Source of the DNA: Kiloniellaceae bacterium
GTDB lineage: Bacteria; Pseudomonadota; Alphaproteobacteria; Kiloniellales; J153
Length of the DNA: 37,875 nt
Reading direction: 5' to 3'
Assembly: GCA_021776095.1 (NCBI GenBank)
Contig: JAJFGO010000078.1
Location: forward strand, 1-37,875
Below are positions 9,200-16,345 of the stretch, piece by piece. Numbering within the stretch: position 1 is the first letter of the stretch; every line of letters starts with the position of its first letter. Under the pieces are notes generated by a model. The model saw nothing but the letters and a program-made list of their open reading frames with translations. It ran no database searches and was not told the DNA's origin. Position numbers and translations under genes: made by a program.

Positions 9200-9530
9200 A
9201 CGACTTTACCCTTTCCGAGATGCGGTCGCTAATGGCGCTACCTGCGGCCGACCATCCTTCAAGTCACCGGCGCCGACTTGGCACCGGGTGTCGCTATGTG
9301 GATAGGGTTTCCCTCCCGGCCCGCATTCAAGGGCCCTCGGACGGGTTGTCGCCGATCCAGACGGTCCGCCTCTCTGCGAGAAAACCTACCGACCCCAATA
9401 TAGCGAGACAAGTCTTAACTGTTTCCAAATCCGGTCGACCGAGTCGGCTTATGGGGGCCTCTAAATGTTTGATTTTTTATAATTTATAGTAGGTTAATGG
9501 ATTAACCTTGGTTGATGACACAACTTTGGT
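9200..9530. other. 331-base gene-free stretch upstream of the M23 gene
   Basis: No convincing gene is seen. The part nearest thiE (about 9460-9530) is strikingly A/T-rich for this genome and contains the perfect inverted repeat GGTTAAT-GG-ATTAACC at 9492-9507. On the minus strand TATATT (complement of 9397-9402) could be a -10 element for the M23-bactofilin operon, but no good -35 is spaced to it. No thi-operon terminator with a T-tract was found. Confidence 0.5.
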
Positions 9531-10217
9531 TTAACTGCGCGGGGTTACTGCGCGCAAGCTGGCGCCGACGCCCGCGGGCGGTTCAGCGAGCCCGGCCAGA
9601 AGTTGCGCCATGGCGAATCGAGGCGCCGGCGCGCGCATGATATCGCCCATGACCGCGATCCCGGCGCCGCCCGCGGCCATACAGGACACCGCATTCGCCG
9701 CCCCGACGCCGCCCAGCGCGATCACCGGAATAGGCAAGGCGCGGGCGACCGCGCCCAGGCCCTCGATGCCGAGCGCCGGACCGTAACCGGGCTTGCTGGC
9801 GGTCTCGAAAATGGGGCTGAGGGTCACGTAGTCGGCACCGGCCCGCGCGGCGGAATGGGCCTCGGCCGCGCTATGGGCCGACACCCCGATCAAGCGGCCC
9901 GGCCCCAGGGCGGCCCGCGCCGGCGCCGGATCGCCCCCGGCCGACAGATGCAGGCCGGCGGCTTCGGCGTGCAAGACGGCATCCGTGACCGGCGCATCGC
10001 CGGTCAGGCCGCTGACCATAACCGTCGCGCCCCGGGCCCGGCCCAGATCCAAGAGGCGGCGCAGCAGCGCCAAGCGCGCGTCGGGCGGCAAGTCCTTGTC
10101 GCGCAGCAGGACCCAGCGGCAACCGGCCTCCAGCGCCTCAGCCACCACGGTCTCGAGGGTTGCCTTGGCTTGGGCTCGGTCGGTGATCAGCAAGACCGGC
10201 GGCTGCGGCAGGCTCAC
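9531..10217 (-). CDS. thiE: Thiamine phosphate synthase (ThiE/TenI family)
   Basis: 228 residues of the TPP synthase barrel: LLITDRAQ at the N-terminus, the phosphate-contacting R and K in [38 protein letters not shown], and the C-terminal phosphate site [13 protein letters not shown] and AVMGDIM. It joins HMP-PP with thiazole phosphate to make thiamine phosphate. The true start is GTG 10217, which shares GTGA with the thiG stop; the open frame continues upstream only as a shadow over thiG. The [14 protein letters not shown] segment is also seen in TenI-like aminases, so a TenI role is the main alternative. It is last in the operon. Confidence 0.87.
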   Translation of the reverse strand: MSLPQPPVLLITDRAQAKATLETVVAEALEAGCRWVLLRDKDLPPDARLALLRRLLDLGRARGATVMVSGLTGDAPVTDAVLHAEAAGLHLSAGGDPAPARAALGPGRLIGVSAHSAAEAHSAARAGADYVTLSPIFETASKPGYGPALGIEGLGAVARALPIPVIALGGVGAANAVSCMAAGGAGIAVMGDIMRAPAPRFAMAQLLAGLAEPPAGVGASLRAVTPRS

Positions 10218-10999
10218 GTGCCGATCAGGCCGAGTTGCGGGCTCGAGGCCTCGGCGTAGGCGCGTTTGGGGATCCGCCCGGCGTGACGCGCCTGGTAACC
10301 GCCTTCGACCGCGTGGCGCATGGCGGCCGCCATGCGCACCGGGTCTTGGGCCTTGGCCACGGCCGTGTTCAGGAGCACCCCCGCGCAGCCGAGTTCCATG
10401 GCCAGGGCGGCGTCCGAGGCGGTGCCGATCCCGGCATCCAGGATCACCGGCACCGGGCTGCGCGAACAGATGAGCGCGATGTTGTAGGGATTGCAGACGC
10501 CCATCCCCGAGCCGATCGGCGCGCCCAGCGGCATGACTGCCGCGCAGCCGACGTCGATCAATTTCTGGCACACGATCGGGTCGTCGCTGCAATAGGGCAA
10601 GACGATGAAACCGTCTTTCACCAGCGCCTCCGCCGCCTGGACCAATTGCTCGCCGTCGGGATAAAGGGTCTCCCGATCGCCGATCAACTCCAATTTGACC
10701 CAAGGGGTATCCAGGGCCTCGCGGGCCAGGTGCGCGGTCAGAACCGCGTCGCGCTGGGTTTCGCAGCCGGCCGTATTGGGCAGCAAGTGATAGGCGCCGC
10801 CGAGCAGATCGACCATGCTCTCGGCATAATCCTCCAGGCTAATCCGGCGCACCGACACGGTGACGATCTCGGCCCCGCCGGCCTTGAGCGCGTCGAGCAT
10901 GACCTGCCGGTTCGGATAGCCGGAAGTGCCTAGTAGCAGGCGCGAGGCGAAATCCTTGCCCGCGATGGTGAAGCTGTCGGTTTTGTCTTTGCCCTGCAT
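10214..10999 (-). CDS. thiG: Thiazole synthase ThiG
   Basis: 261 residues, full family length. ThiG builds the thiazole phosphate ring from DXP, dehydroglycine and ThiS thiocarboxylate. Visible are [10 protein letters not shown], the [10 protein letters not shown] strand, NTAGC, the Schiff-base lysine K102 in [22 protein letters not shown] and [14 protein letters not shown]. It lies 25 bases downstream of thiS and overlaps thiE by four bases. Confidence 0.97.
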   Translation of the reverse strand: MQGKDKTDSFTIAGKDFASRLLLGTSGYPNRQVMLDALKAGGAEIVTVSVRRISLEDYAESMVDLLGGAYHLLPNTAGCETQRDAVLTAHLAREALDTPWVKLELIGDRETLYPDGEQLVQAAEALVKDGFIVLPYCSDDPIVCQKLIDVGCAAVMPLGAPIGSGMGVCNPYNIALICSRSPVPVILDAGIGTASDAALAMELGCAGVLLNTAVAKAQDPVRMAAAMRHAVEGGYQARHAGRIPKRAYAEASSPQLGLIGT

Positions 11000-11024
11000 A
11001 ATCTGTTCCCTCGTCCCGTCGCCC

Positions 11025-11261
11025 TTAACCGCCGGCGAAAAGCTTGACGATCTCGACCGCGTCGCCGTCGTTCAGCGTGGTCTCGGCCCAGTCCACGCGG
11101 CGCACCACCGCACCGTTGACCGCGACCGCCAGGCCGCGCGCCGCCGGGTCGATCTCCAGGCCGCGCAGCAGCGCGGGCAGCCCGCCCGACTCCAGAGGCC
11201 GCGCCTCGCCGTTGACCCGGATGGTCTCGGCCGGTTTTGCCAGGGGCATCGAAGCCGTCAT
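11025..11261 (-). CDS. thiS: Sulfur carrier protein ThiS
   Basis: 78 residues with a ubiquitin-like fold pattern ([36 protein letters not shown]) and the required C-terminal Gly-Gly that is adenylated and thiocarboxylated. The start ATG shares ATGA with the thiO stop, so translation is coupled. A dedicated ThiF adenylase is absent from the window; MoeB or another E1-like enzyme elsewhere must activate it. ATG 11249 (MPLAKP) is a possible alternative start. Confidence 0.94.
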   Translation of the reverse strand: MTASMPLAKPAETIRVNGEARPLESGGLPALLRGLEIDPAARGLAVAVNGAVVRRVDWAETTLNDGDAVEIVKLFAGG

Positions 11262-12448
11262 CGGCCCGCCCCCACGGCGCGGGCGTCCACGGCACGCGCG
11301 TCCGTCGCGAAGCGATCCAGCGTGAAGCCGCGCGCCTCGACCGGCATCTCGCCATGCAGGATCAGGCCCGCGATGGCCTCGGCGGTGACCGGTGCCAGCA
11401 GGATGCCGTTGCGGTGATGGCCGGTCGCCAGAATCAAGCCGTCGAGCGGGCTGGGCCCCAGAATCGGCGCGTCGTCCCGGCTGGTCGGGCGGAACCCGGC
11501 CCAGGTTTCCAGGACCGCCAAATCCTCGATCGCCGGCAGGGGCCGCCAGGCCGCGTCCAGCAATTCGTAGAGACCGCCGGCGGTCAGGGACTCGTCGAAG
11601 CCCCGTTCCTCGACCGTCGCGCCGACCAGCAGGCGGCCATCGCGGCGCGGCACCAGATAGATCTTGGGCGCCCAGAGCACATGGTTGAGCAAGGGCGCCG
11701 CCGGGTCCATGGCCAGGGTCAGCATCTGCCCCTTCACCGGGCGCACCGGCGGGCGCGCGGCTTGCGGCACCCAGTCGAGCGCGCCGCTCCAGGGGCCGGC
11801 CGCCAAAACCACCGTGTCGGCACCGTGGCGCGTCTCCCCGGCCCAGAGTCCCCGCACCCGGCCCGCTTCCATATCCAGACCCGTCACCTCGACGCCTTCG
11901 TGCAAGACGCCGCCCGCGGCTTGGAAAGCGATTTTGAGGGCCAGGGCGAGTTGCCGGTTATCGACCTGATGATCGGCCGCGCTATAGACCGCGCCCGCGA
12001 TCCCGGCGCGCAAATGGGGCTCGCGCCGCCGCGCCTCGGCGCCGTTCAGCCAGGCCAGCTCGAGGCCGAGGCCGCGCTGAAACTCGTAGGAGAACCGCAG
12101 TTGTTCCGCGTCGTCGCGGGTCGGCGCGACGACCAGGGTGCCCTCGCTCCGGTAGCCCAGGTCGAGGCCCGAGGCGGCCTCCAACTCGCGGGCGAAATCG
12201 GGCCATTGGCGGCGCGCCACCAGGTTCAGGCCCAACAAGGCTTGCTCGCCCGGTTCGGTCTCGACCCCGGCGGCGAGCATGCCGGCCGCCGCCCAGGTCG
12301 CGCCCCGCCCGGCCTCGCCCTTGTCGAAGACCGCAACCCGGCAGCCGGCCTGGGCCAGGCGCCAGGCGATGCCCAGGCCGCACACCCCGGCACCGACAAT
12401 GGCGACTGTCGTCGCCTTGTCTCGTTCTATAGTCTTATGGTCCGTCAT
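11258..12448 (-). CDS. thiO: Glycine oxidase ThiO (FAD-dependent)
   Basis: About 396 residues of the DAO-type FAD oxidoreductases. The dinucleotide-binding motif VAIVGAGVCGLGIAWRLAQ begins near residue 15, followed by VAVFDKGEAGRGATWAAAGM. The C-terminal ATGHHRNGILLAP is typical of ThiO. It oxidises glycine to the imine needed by ThiG. The start at 12448 (MTDHKTI) lies just after the riboswitch; an open frame continues upstream to 12523 only by reading through the aptamer. First gene of thiO-thiS-thiG-thiE; no thiC or thiD is seen here. Confidence 0.94.
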   Translation of the reverse strand: MTDHKTIERDKATTVAIVGAGVCGLGIAWRLAQAGCRVAVFDKGEAGRGATWAAAGMLAAGVETEPGEQALLGLNLVARRQWPDFARELEAASGLDLGYRSEGTLVVAPTRDDAEQLRFSYEFQRGLGLELAWLNGAEARRREPHLRAGIAGAVYSAADHQVDNRQLALALKIAFQAAGGVLHEGVEVTGLDMEAGRVRGLWAGETRHGADTVVLAAGPWSGALDWVPQAARPPVRPVKGQMLTLAMDPAAPLLNHVLWAPKIYLVPRRDGRLLVGATVEERGFDESLTAGGLYELLDAAWRPLPAIEDLAVLETWAGFRPTSRDDAPILGPSPLDGLILATGHHRNGILLAPVTAEAIAGLILHGEMPVEARGFTLDRFATDARAVDARAVGAGR

Positions 12449-12451
12449 GAG

Positions 12452-12534
12452 GCGGCTCCCTTCGCTGGCATGACCCAGATCAGGTTCGATGGGTGTGTTC
12501 TCAGCCAGCGCGAACGCCGGCACCCCAGCTCGAT
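12452..12534 (-). promoter_or_regulatory. TPP riboswitch (THI element)
   Basis: On the minus strand the conserved blocks appear in order: GGGGTGCC, GGCTGAGA, ACACCC, GAACCTGATCTGGGTCATGC and CAGCGAAGGGAG. The first is close to the start of the thiO transcript, and the last ends seven bases before the thiO ATG. The GGGAG of the closing-stem region is also the best ribosome-binding site for thiO, so control is probably translational: TPP binding would hide the site. No T-rich terminator lies between aptamer and gene, which fits this. Confidence 0.96.
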
Positions 12535-12538
12535 TGAG

Positions 12539-12566
12539 TATTTAGTCTACACCATAGAGGACACAA
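12539..12566 (-). promoter_or_regulatory. Candidate thi operon promoter
   Basis: Read on the minus strand, TTGTGT (complement of 12561-12566) and TAAATA (complement of 12539-12544) are separated by 16 bases. They would start transcription just before the riboswitch aptamer. Only a partial match to consensus; position is the main support. Confidence 0.4.
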
Positions 12567-12597
12567 GGGGCCAGAGCGGTGCAAAGAAGGCGGTCGC

Positions 12598-12717
12598 CAC
12601 CGCTTGGTCCACGATCAAGGCGAGGAATTCCTCTTCGCCTTTCGCGCCCTAGACGAAGAACTCGCGCGCCACGCCGCCGAGGCCCAGGCCCTAGCCCAGC
12701 AATTCGCCATCGCGTGA
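12598..12717 (+). pseudogene. Coding remnant of unknown family (fragment A)
   Basis: A short open frame without a start, ending at TGA 12717, whose peptide contains GEEFLFAFRALDEELARHA followed by an Ala/Gln-rich helix. Its codon use looks coding. A second fragment at about 34699-34863 has the same blocks at the same spacing (LV, GEE, FAFRA, EL, RHA), while the DNA differs at many third positions, so the similarity is at protein level. Both fragments sit at edges of accessory DNA. I do not recognise the family. The upstream frame may be shifted near 12600, where an AKKAVATA peptide in another frame resembles the other copy. Confidence 0.4.
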
Positions 12718-12764
12718 GGCGACAGGCGCCGAAAGACGGAGAAGAAAGGCAAACAAGGCCCGGT

Positions 12765-13847
12765 TCAGCGGACAATCCGGAGAGATGGCGTTCCCCGCTT
12801 TCCGCCATCTGGGTTGAAACCGTGAAACTCCGGTAGCTCCTGCGGATGCATGTGCAAGAGCGTCGCCAGTTCCTCAAGCCCGTATCCAAGCTCTTCAAAA
12901 TGCAATCGGATCATATCCTGGATCGTTGACGGCTTCTCCGGTGGGAAATCAAGCTCCGGCGGTTCACGCAATCGCATCCGGCGCATGCTGAATTGCTGCC
13001 AGAGATACCGTTCCTGATTGGCTGTCACGACATTCAACGTGCGCGCGCGCATGAGCAAAGACTGCATCGCAACCTTCCACTCGAGCTTGAGAGTGGCCAA
13101 CAGAGCGAAATCGACTTTTCGGCCAACGAAACACGGGCGGATGTCAGATGCCGGCAAAAGCAACGCACCAGCAAACACATTTGCTTCGGTCTCCATCGTG
13201 GACGTCGGGAAGAAGTGCATAACCAGATGCCCGAGTTCATGCGCTAGAGTGAAGCGAAGCCGATCCGCCGGCTGCTCTGCGTTCAGAACAATAACTGGCG
13301 GGAGTCCGGGTATGGAGAACGTCACACCGCTAACCGCCGAACCGCCGAACGCCGAGTGAACAATGACCGCGCCGGCTGATTCGACCAATCTCGTCAAGTC
13401 ATCTATTGGTCCCGCTGGGACCTTCCAGTGCGCTCTCACGATGCTGGCGACCCTTTCTGGATCACCATATTCCTCAATGTCCAAGCGAGGGATGCCATCT
13501 CCCTGATCAATCTCTGCCGCTTCAAGTAGACAGCGGATGTGAATCAAGCGAACATTCGCCTCTGCCACGATCTTGTCCATGTCACGAACAGTGACGTCAG
13601 CTTTCTTCCGCCACATGGGATGAACCGAAACCGGCGGGCCATAAACAGGATCTGGCTGATAAAAGAAGGACCGGGGCACACCGTACACCGTCGCAGCTCG
13701 GTCTATCGTATTGTCAGCCAGTTGGATGAGGCCATTCTCGGCACGAGATAGGGTTGCCTGCGCGATACCGAGTCGCTCGGCCGCTTCGCCCTGTTGGAAT
13801 CCTCTTAGCTGCCGCGCGAGGCGCAGCATTGCTCGATTGATTGGCAT
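12765..13847 (-). CDS. XRE regulator fused to ImmA/IrrE metallopeptidase domain
   Basis: 360 residues. The N-terminal helix-turn-helix (about 5-60; FQQGEAAERLGIAQATLSRAENG) is of the XRE/Cro type. A linker is followed by an ImmA/IrrE-like zinc peptidase domain with HELGH at 203-207 and a downstream EANVFAGALLLP that supplies the third ligand. Such fusions can act as DNA-binding repressors, proteases that cleave repressors, or antitoxin-like partners. It lies five bases downstream of an unknown 198-residue gene in the same operon. The DNA is more A/T-rich than the flanking thi genes, suggesting acquisition. Confidence 0.9.
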   Translation of the reverse strand: MPINRAMLRLARQLRGFQQGEAAERLGIAQATLSRAENGLIQLADNTIDRAATVYGVPRSFFYQPDPVYGPPVSVHPMWRKKADVTVRDMDKIVAEANVRLIHIRCLLEAAEIDQGDGIPRLDIEEYGDPERVASIVRAHWKVPAGPIDDLTRLVESAGAVIVHSAFGGSAVSGVTFSIPGLPPVIVLNAEQPADRLRFTLAHELGHLVMHFFPTSTMETEANVFAGALLLPASDIRPCFVGRKVDFALLATLKLEWKVAMQSLLMRARTLNVVTANQERYLWQQFSMRRMRLREPPELDFPPEKPSTIQDMIRLHFEELGYGLEELATLLHMHPQELPEFHGFNPDGGKRGTPSLRIVR

Positions 13848-13852
13848 GGTTC

Positions 13853-14449
13853 TCAGCCGCGGTTATTTTCGTCGCGGTCTTTTCGATCCGCACGAGGTCG
13901 AAGGCGTACCACGTTCCCTCCTTCGTCGGGTCTCGACCGTGTCGGGAGCGGAAGCACCGGAGCGCCGCGACGGTCCTCAATCTCGTAGGTCCAGAGCCGG
14001 ATGTCATTGTCTCGCGCCGTGACGGCGACGCGGTCAATCCTGGTCTGCAAATCGTTTAGGAAGTAGGTTATGTCAATCTTCTGGACGTCGGGCAAACCAG
14101 GTATAAGCAATTGTGGGTCCGTAAACGCAAGAACGGCCTGCGTCTCAATGTTTATGCCTAGGCCCCTGCAATCGCCCTTCTTGAATCGAACGAGAACTCG
14201 TCGATCGAATAGAAACTTAGCCGTCTGATCCCGCACGATTGCTCGCACGCCAGCATCCCCACTAAAAGCGGCGAGCGCGCGATCGACCATGAAATCGTGG
14301 ACAATGTTCGCCCTTGTTCGGGCGAAACGAAGCCTAGCTCTGTTGCGAAGAGCCATCCAGTCGTTCCAGGCGCCTTGGACAATCTCGGTGATGTGCGTCT
14401 CTCGTCGCCCTAGAATTTCCCGAACGTCAGATTCGATCGCAATGGCCAT
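13853..14449 (-). CDS. Unknown protein, partner of XRE-ImmA
   Basis: About 198 residues from ATG 14449 (MAIAIESDVREILG); in-frame starts further upstream (14476 ATG, 14503 TTG) are possible but lie in or near the promoter palindrome. I do not recognise a family. The first half is helical and charged (WNDWMALRNRARLRFARTRA), the middle has alternating strands (KFLFDRRVLVRFKKGDCRGL, then INIETQAVLAFTDPQLLIPG), and the C-terminus is a disordered Arg/Pro/Asp-rich tail. No membrane segment or signal peptide. It is the first gene of a tight two-gene operon with XRE-ImmA, an arrangement seen in toxin-antitoxin and phage-response modules. A toxin or effector role is only inference. Confidence 0.75.
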   Translation of the reverse strand: MAIAIESDVREILGRRETHITEIVQGAWNDWMALRNRARLRFARTRANIVHDFMVDRALAAFSGDAGVRAIVRDQTAKFLFDRRVLVRFKKGDCRGLGINIETQAVLAFTDPQLLIPGLPDVQKIDITYFLNDLQTRIDRVAVTARDNDIRLWTYEIEDRRGAPVLPLPTRSRPDEGGNVVRLRPRADRKDRDENNRG

Positions 14450-14495
14450 TATTCGCCCCGTGGTGATTTTCGGCATTAAGGCATAGGCGATTTGC

Positions 14496-14510
14496 AAATA
14501 CAACGTATTT
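14496..14510. promoter_or_regulatory. Candidate operator of the XRE-ImmA operon
   Basis: AAATAC-AAC-GTATTT is a perfect inverted repeat with 6-base arms and a 3-base centre, embedded in an A/T-rich stretch about 47 bases upstream of the chosen start. Outer TGCA repeats flank it. Its size and position suit a Cro-like dimer site for autoregulation by the XRE domain. Confidence 0.45.
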
Positions 14511-14552
14511 TTTGCACGATCCTATTCTCTTGGCCAGACCCCGCCACGCGGA

Positions 14553-14687
14553 CTACACCCTAAACGCGATCCGCGCTAGCCATTCGCGCTTATGCGCCAG
14601 GCTCGGCCCCGTGCCGTATTTCTCCCGCACGTACTTGTGGTCCACGAGATCCGCCTGCAGGCGGTCGGGGTAGGCGGCCGCGGTCAT
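14553..14687 (-). CDS. Small ORF or gene remnant downstream of DeoR regulator
   Basis: A 44-residue frame beginning MTAAAYPDRLQ and ending LARIAFRV. Composition (DLVDHKYVREKYG, then TGPSLAHKREWLARIA) looks like real protein rather than chance translation of GC-rich DNA. There is an in-frame stop two codons before the ATG and only AGGG directly touching the start, a poor ribosome site. I do not recognise it. It may be the tail of a truncated gene that once followed the DeoR gene, or a small protein. Confidence 0.3.
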   Translation of the reverse strand: MTAAAYPDRLQADLVDHKYVREKYGTGPSLAHKREWLARIAFRV

Positions 14688-14719
14688 CCCTCACACCCCA
14701 TGCGCCGGGCCGGCACCGC

Positions 14720-15517
14720 CTAAACCGCAACGCGCACATCGACCCGGGCCGCACGCAACCGGCGGCCGAGCGCGTCGTGAGGTTTGCGGTCGCTGACCAG
14801 CATCTTGAACGACCTGAGGGGTGCGATTCGCATGACCGCCGCGTGGTCGAACTTGGAGCTGTCGGCGACGATGATGGCGGTTCGCGCGTTGTCGATCGCC
14901 ATTCGCTTGATCGCGACTTTTTGGGGATCGAAATCGGTCGGGCAGCCGTCGAGTGCGAAGCCGGAGCAGCCGACAACCGCGAAATCGACGGTGATCGGCG
15001 CCAAGGCCGAGGTCGCGGCCTCGCCGACCAGCGAGCCATCGGGTCCCCGCACCCGCCCGCCGGTCACATAGACCTCGGCCGCCCGGCTCTGGGCCAGGAT
15101 GGCCGCCGCCGACATGCTGTTGGTGCAAATGACCCCGAGCGGCCGGCCGGCCAAGGCGGTGGCCACCGCGTCGACCGTGGTGCCGACATCCAGGTAGATC
15201 GACGCGCCGTCGGGTACCAAACCGGCGACCGCCCGCCCGATCCGCGCCTTGGAGCAAACGGCGACCTCTTGTTTTTGCCGATAGCCCAGCCGGATGTTGT
15301 CTTCGGGAATACCGGCGCCGCCGTGAAAACGCTGCAGCAGCCCGGCCGCATCCAGACGTATGACCTCGCGCCGGATGGTTTGCGCCGAGACCGCGAAGAT
15401 GGCGGACAACTGTTCGATCGATGCGAAACCGCGAGCCTGGACGATCTCCAGTATCCGCGATTGGCGCTCGCTAAGGCCGTCTGCCGTGGACGGCGTGTCG
15501 ATTGAAACGACGGGCAT
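14720..15517 (-). CDS. DeoR-family transcriptional regulator
   Basis: 265 residues. The N-terminal DeoR helix-turn-helix (about 15-70: LSERQSRILEIVQARGFASI, then QTIRREVIRLDAAGLLQRFHGGA) is followed by a DeoRC sensor domain with IYLDVGTTVDAVATAL, ICTNS and VYVTGG motifs. These bind phosphorylated sugars or related metabolites in the family. The start has TTGGAGG six bases upstream. It is divergent from the SLOG gene and ABC importer and is the likely repressor of both. The shared motif at 15554 and 16285 is a candidate binding site. Confidence 0.93.
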   Translation of the reverse strand: MPVVSIDTPSTADGLSERQSRILEIVQARGFASIEQLSAIFAVSAQTIRREVIRLDAAGLLQRFHGGAGIPEDNIRLGYRQKQEVAVCSKARIGRAVAGLVPDGASIYLDVGTTVDAVATALAGRPLGVICTNSMSAAAILAQSRAAEVYVTGGRVRGPDGSLVGEAATSALAPITVDFAVVGCSGFALDGCPTDFDPQKVAIKRMAIDNARTAIIVADSSKFDHAAVMRIAPLRSFKMLVSDRKPHDALGRRLRAARVDVRVAV

Positions 15518-15553
15518 CGGGCCTCCAACATTCAGATCGTGCCGCCCCGCAGT

Positions 15554-15573
15554 TTTGGAAGTTTATTTACACA
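15554..15573 (+). promoter_or_regulatory. Candidate DeoR operator, copy 1
   Basis: TTTGGAAGTT followed by TATTTACACA, in the divergent promoter between the DeoR gene and the SLOG gene. A near copy (same first ten bases, then ATTTAACAAA) lies at 16285 before the first permease gene. Position and repetition support an operator; binding is inferred. Confidence 0.45.
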
Positions 15574-15597
15574 TATCTTTAATGGCAATAAGCTCGT

Positions 15598-16245
15598 TTG
15601 AGCAAAATGGGATCCCGGGCGATGCTTAGGTTCAGCCAAACGGCCAACGCACTGTTTCAAGAGGGCGGCAAGTTCGACCCGTGGGCACTCGCTTGGACGT
15701 CGTGCGAGGTTTGCCCGCAGGACGCATCGGAGATCGCCCCTCTGCCGGCCATTACCTGGCTGTATTCCCAAGCCAAGGTCCGGCGTGTGCCGGTCGGCGT
15801 GATCGGCCCCAAGAGCGCTAGCGCCCGTCAGATAGAGACGGCCGAGACGCTCGGCCAGCGCTTGGGCGAGCTTGGCTTGCCCATGGTCTGCGGCGGCCGC
15901 TCGGGCGTGATGGAAGCCGCTTCGCGCGGCCATTTGGCGGCCGGCGGCCTGCCAATCGGTATCCTGCCGGGCGACGAGTGGAGCGAGGCCAACCCCTATA
16001 TCGCCATACCTATCGCGACCGGCCTGGGCCCCGCGCGCAATGCCGTGATCGCGCGCGCCGCGGTCGCGTTGATCGCCATCGGCGGCGAGTACGGTACCCT
16101 GTCCGAGATGGCCTTCGGCCTGCATTTCGATCGTCTGGTGATCGCCCTGGAGGACGCGCCGGAGGTGCCGGGCGCGGTGCGCTGCGGGGATATCGACTCC
16201 GCGTTGGACCGCGTGGCCCAACGCATCCTTACACTCGACGGTTGA
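15598..16245 (+). CDS. SLOG-fold protein of the TIGR00725 / LOG-like type
   Basis: About 215 residues with a Rossmann-like SLOG domain from about residue 60: VPVGVIGP, LPMVCGGRSGVMEAASRG, IGILPG, IPIATGLGPARNAVIARA and IGGEYGTLSEMAFG. The last is the PGGxGTxxE-like motif of LOG/lysine-decarboxylase-like proteins, here with a GGEYGTLSE form that fits the TIGR00725 group better than cytokinin-activating LOG. Nucleotide or nucleotide-sugar binding is likely, but the reaction is unknown. The first 60 residues are an unusual extension. The start is uncertain: TTG 15598, ATG 15607 or ATG 15622, none with a strong ribosome site. It precedes an ABC importer and is probably controlled by the divergent DeoR protein. 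Confidence 0.8.
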   Translation: MSKMGSRAMLRFSQTANALFQEGGKFDPWALAWTSCEVCPQDASEIAPLPAITWLYSQAKVRRVPVGVIGPKSASARQIETAETLGQRLGELGLPMVCGGRSGVMEAASRGHLAAGGLPIGILPGDEWSEANPYIAIPIATGLGPARNAVIARAAVALIAIGGEYGTLSEMAFGLHFDRLVIALEDAPEVPGAVRCGDIDSALDRVAQRILTLDG

Positions 16246-16284
16246 ATCTGTCCGCCGCATCCCGGTCGCTAAATCCGGGATCAA

Positions 16285-16304
16285 TTTGGAAGTTATTTAA
16301 CAAA
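16285..16304 (+). promoter_or_regulatory. Candidate DeoR operator, copy 2
   Basis: TTTGGAAGTT then ATTTAACAAA, 41 bases before the first permease start, in the 100-base gap after the SLOG gene. It matches the site at 15554 over ten bases exactly and loosely beyond. It suggests that the transporter genes have their own regulated promoter. Confidence 0.45.
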
Positions 16305-16345
16305 ACGGTCTTCAACGAAACAGGTCTTACAAGGTAAGTATCGGT

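Noticed and set aside
9492-9507. CtrA binding site
   Set aside because: The TTAA half-sites are four bases apart, not seven.
10218-10703. Extension of the thiE frame upstream as a 390-residue protein
   Set aside because: It is the antiregister shadow of thiG; the GTG at 10217 overlaps the thiG stop and gives a normal-length ThiE.
15598-16245. Annotation as cytokinin-activating LOG phosphoribohydrolase
   Set aside because: The motif is GGEYGTLSE and the flanks fit the TIGR00725 group; the reaction is not established.
15532-16284. Long minus-strand frame opposite the SLOG gene
   Set aside because: Composition is a shadow (His/Arg/Asp-rich) and no ribosome site or family pattern is seen.
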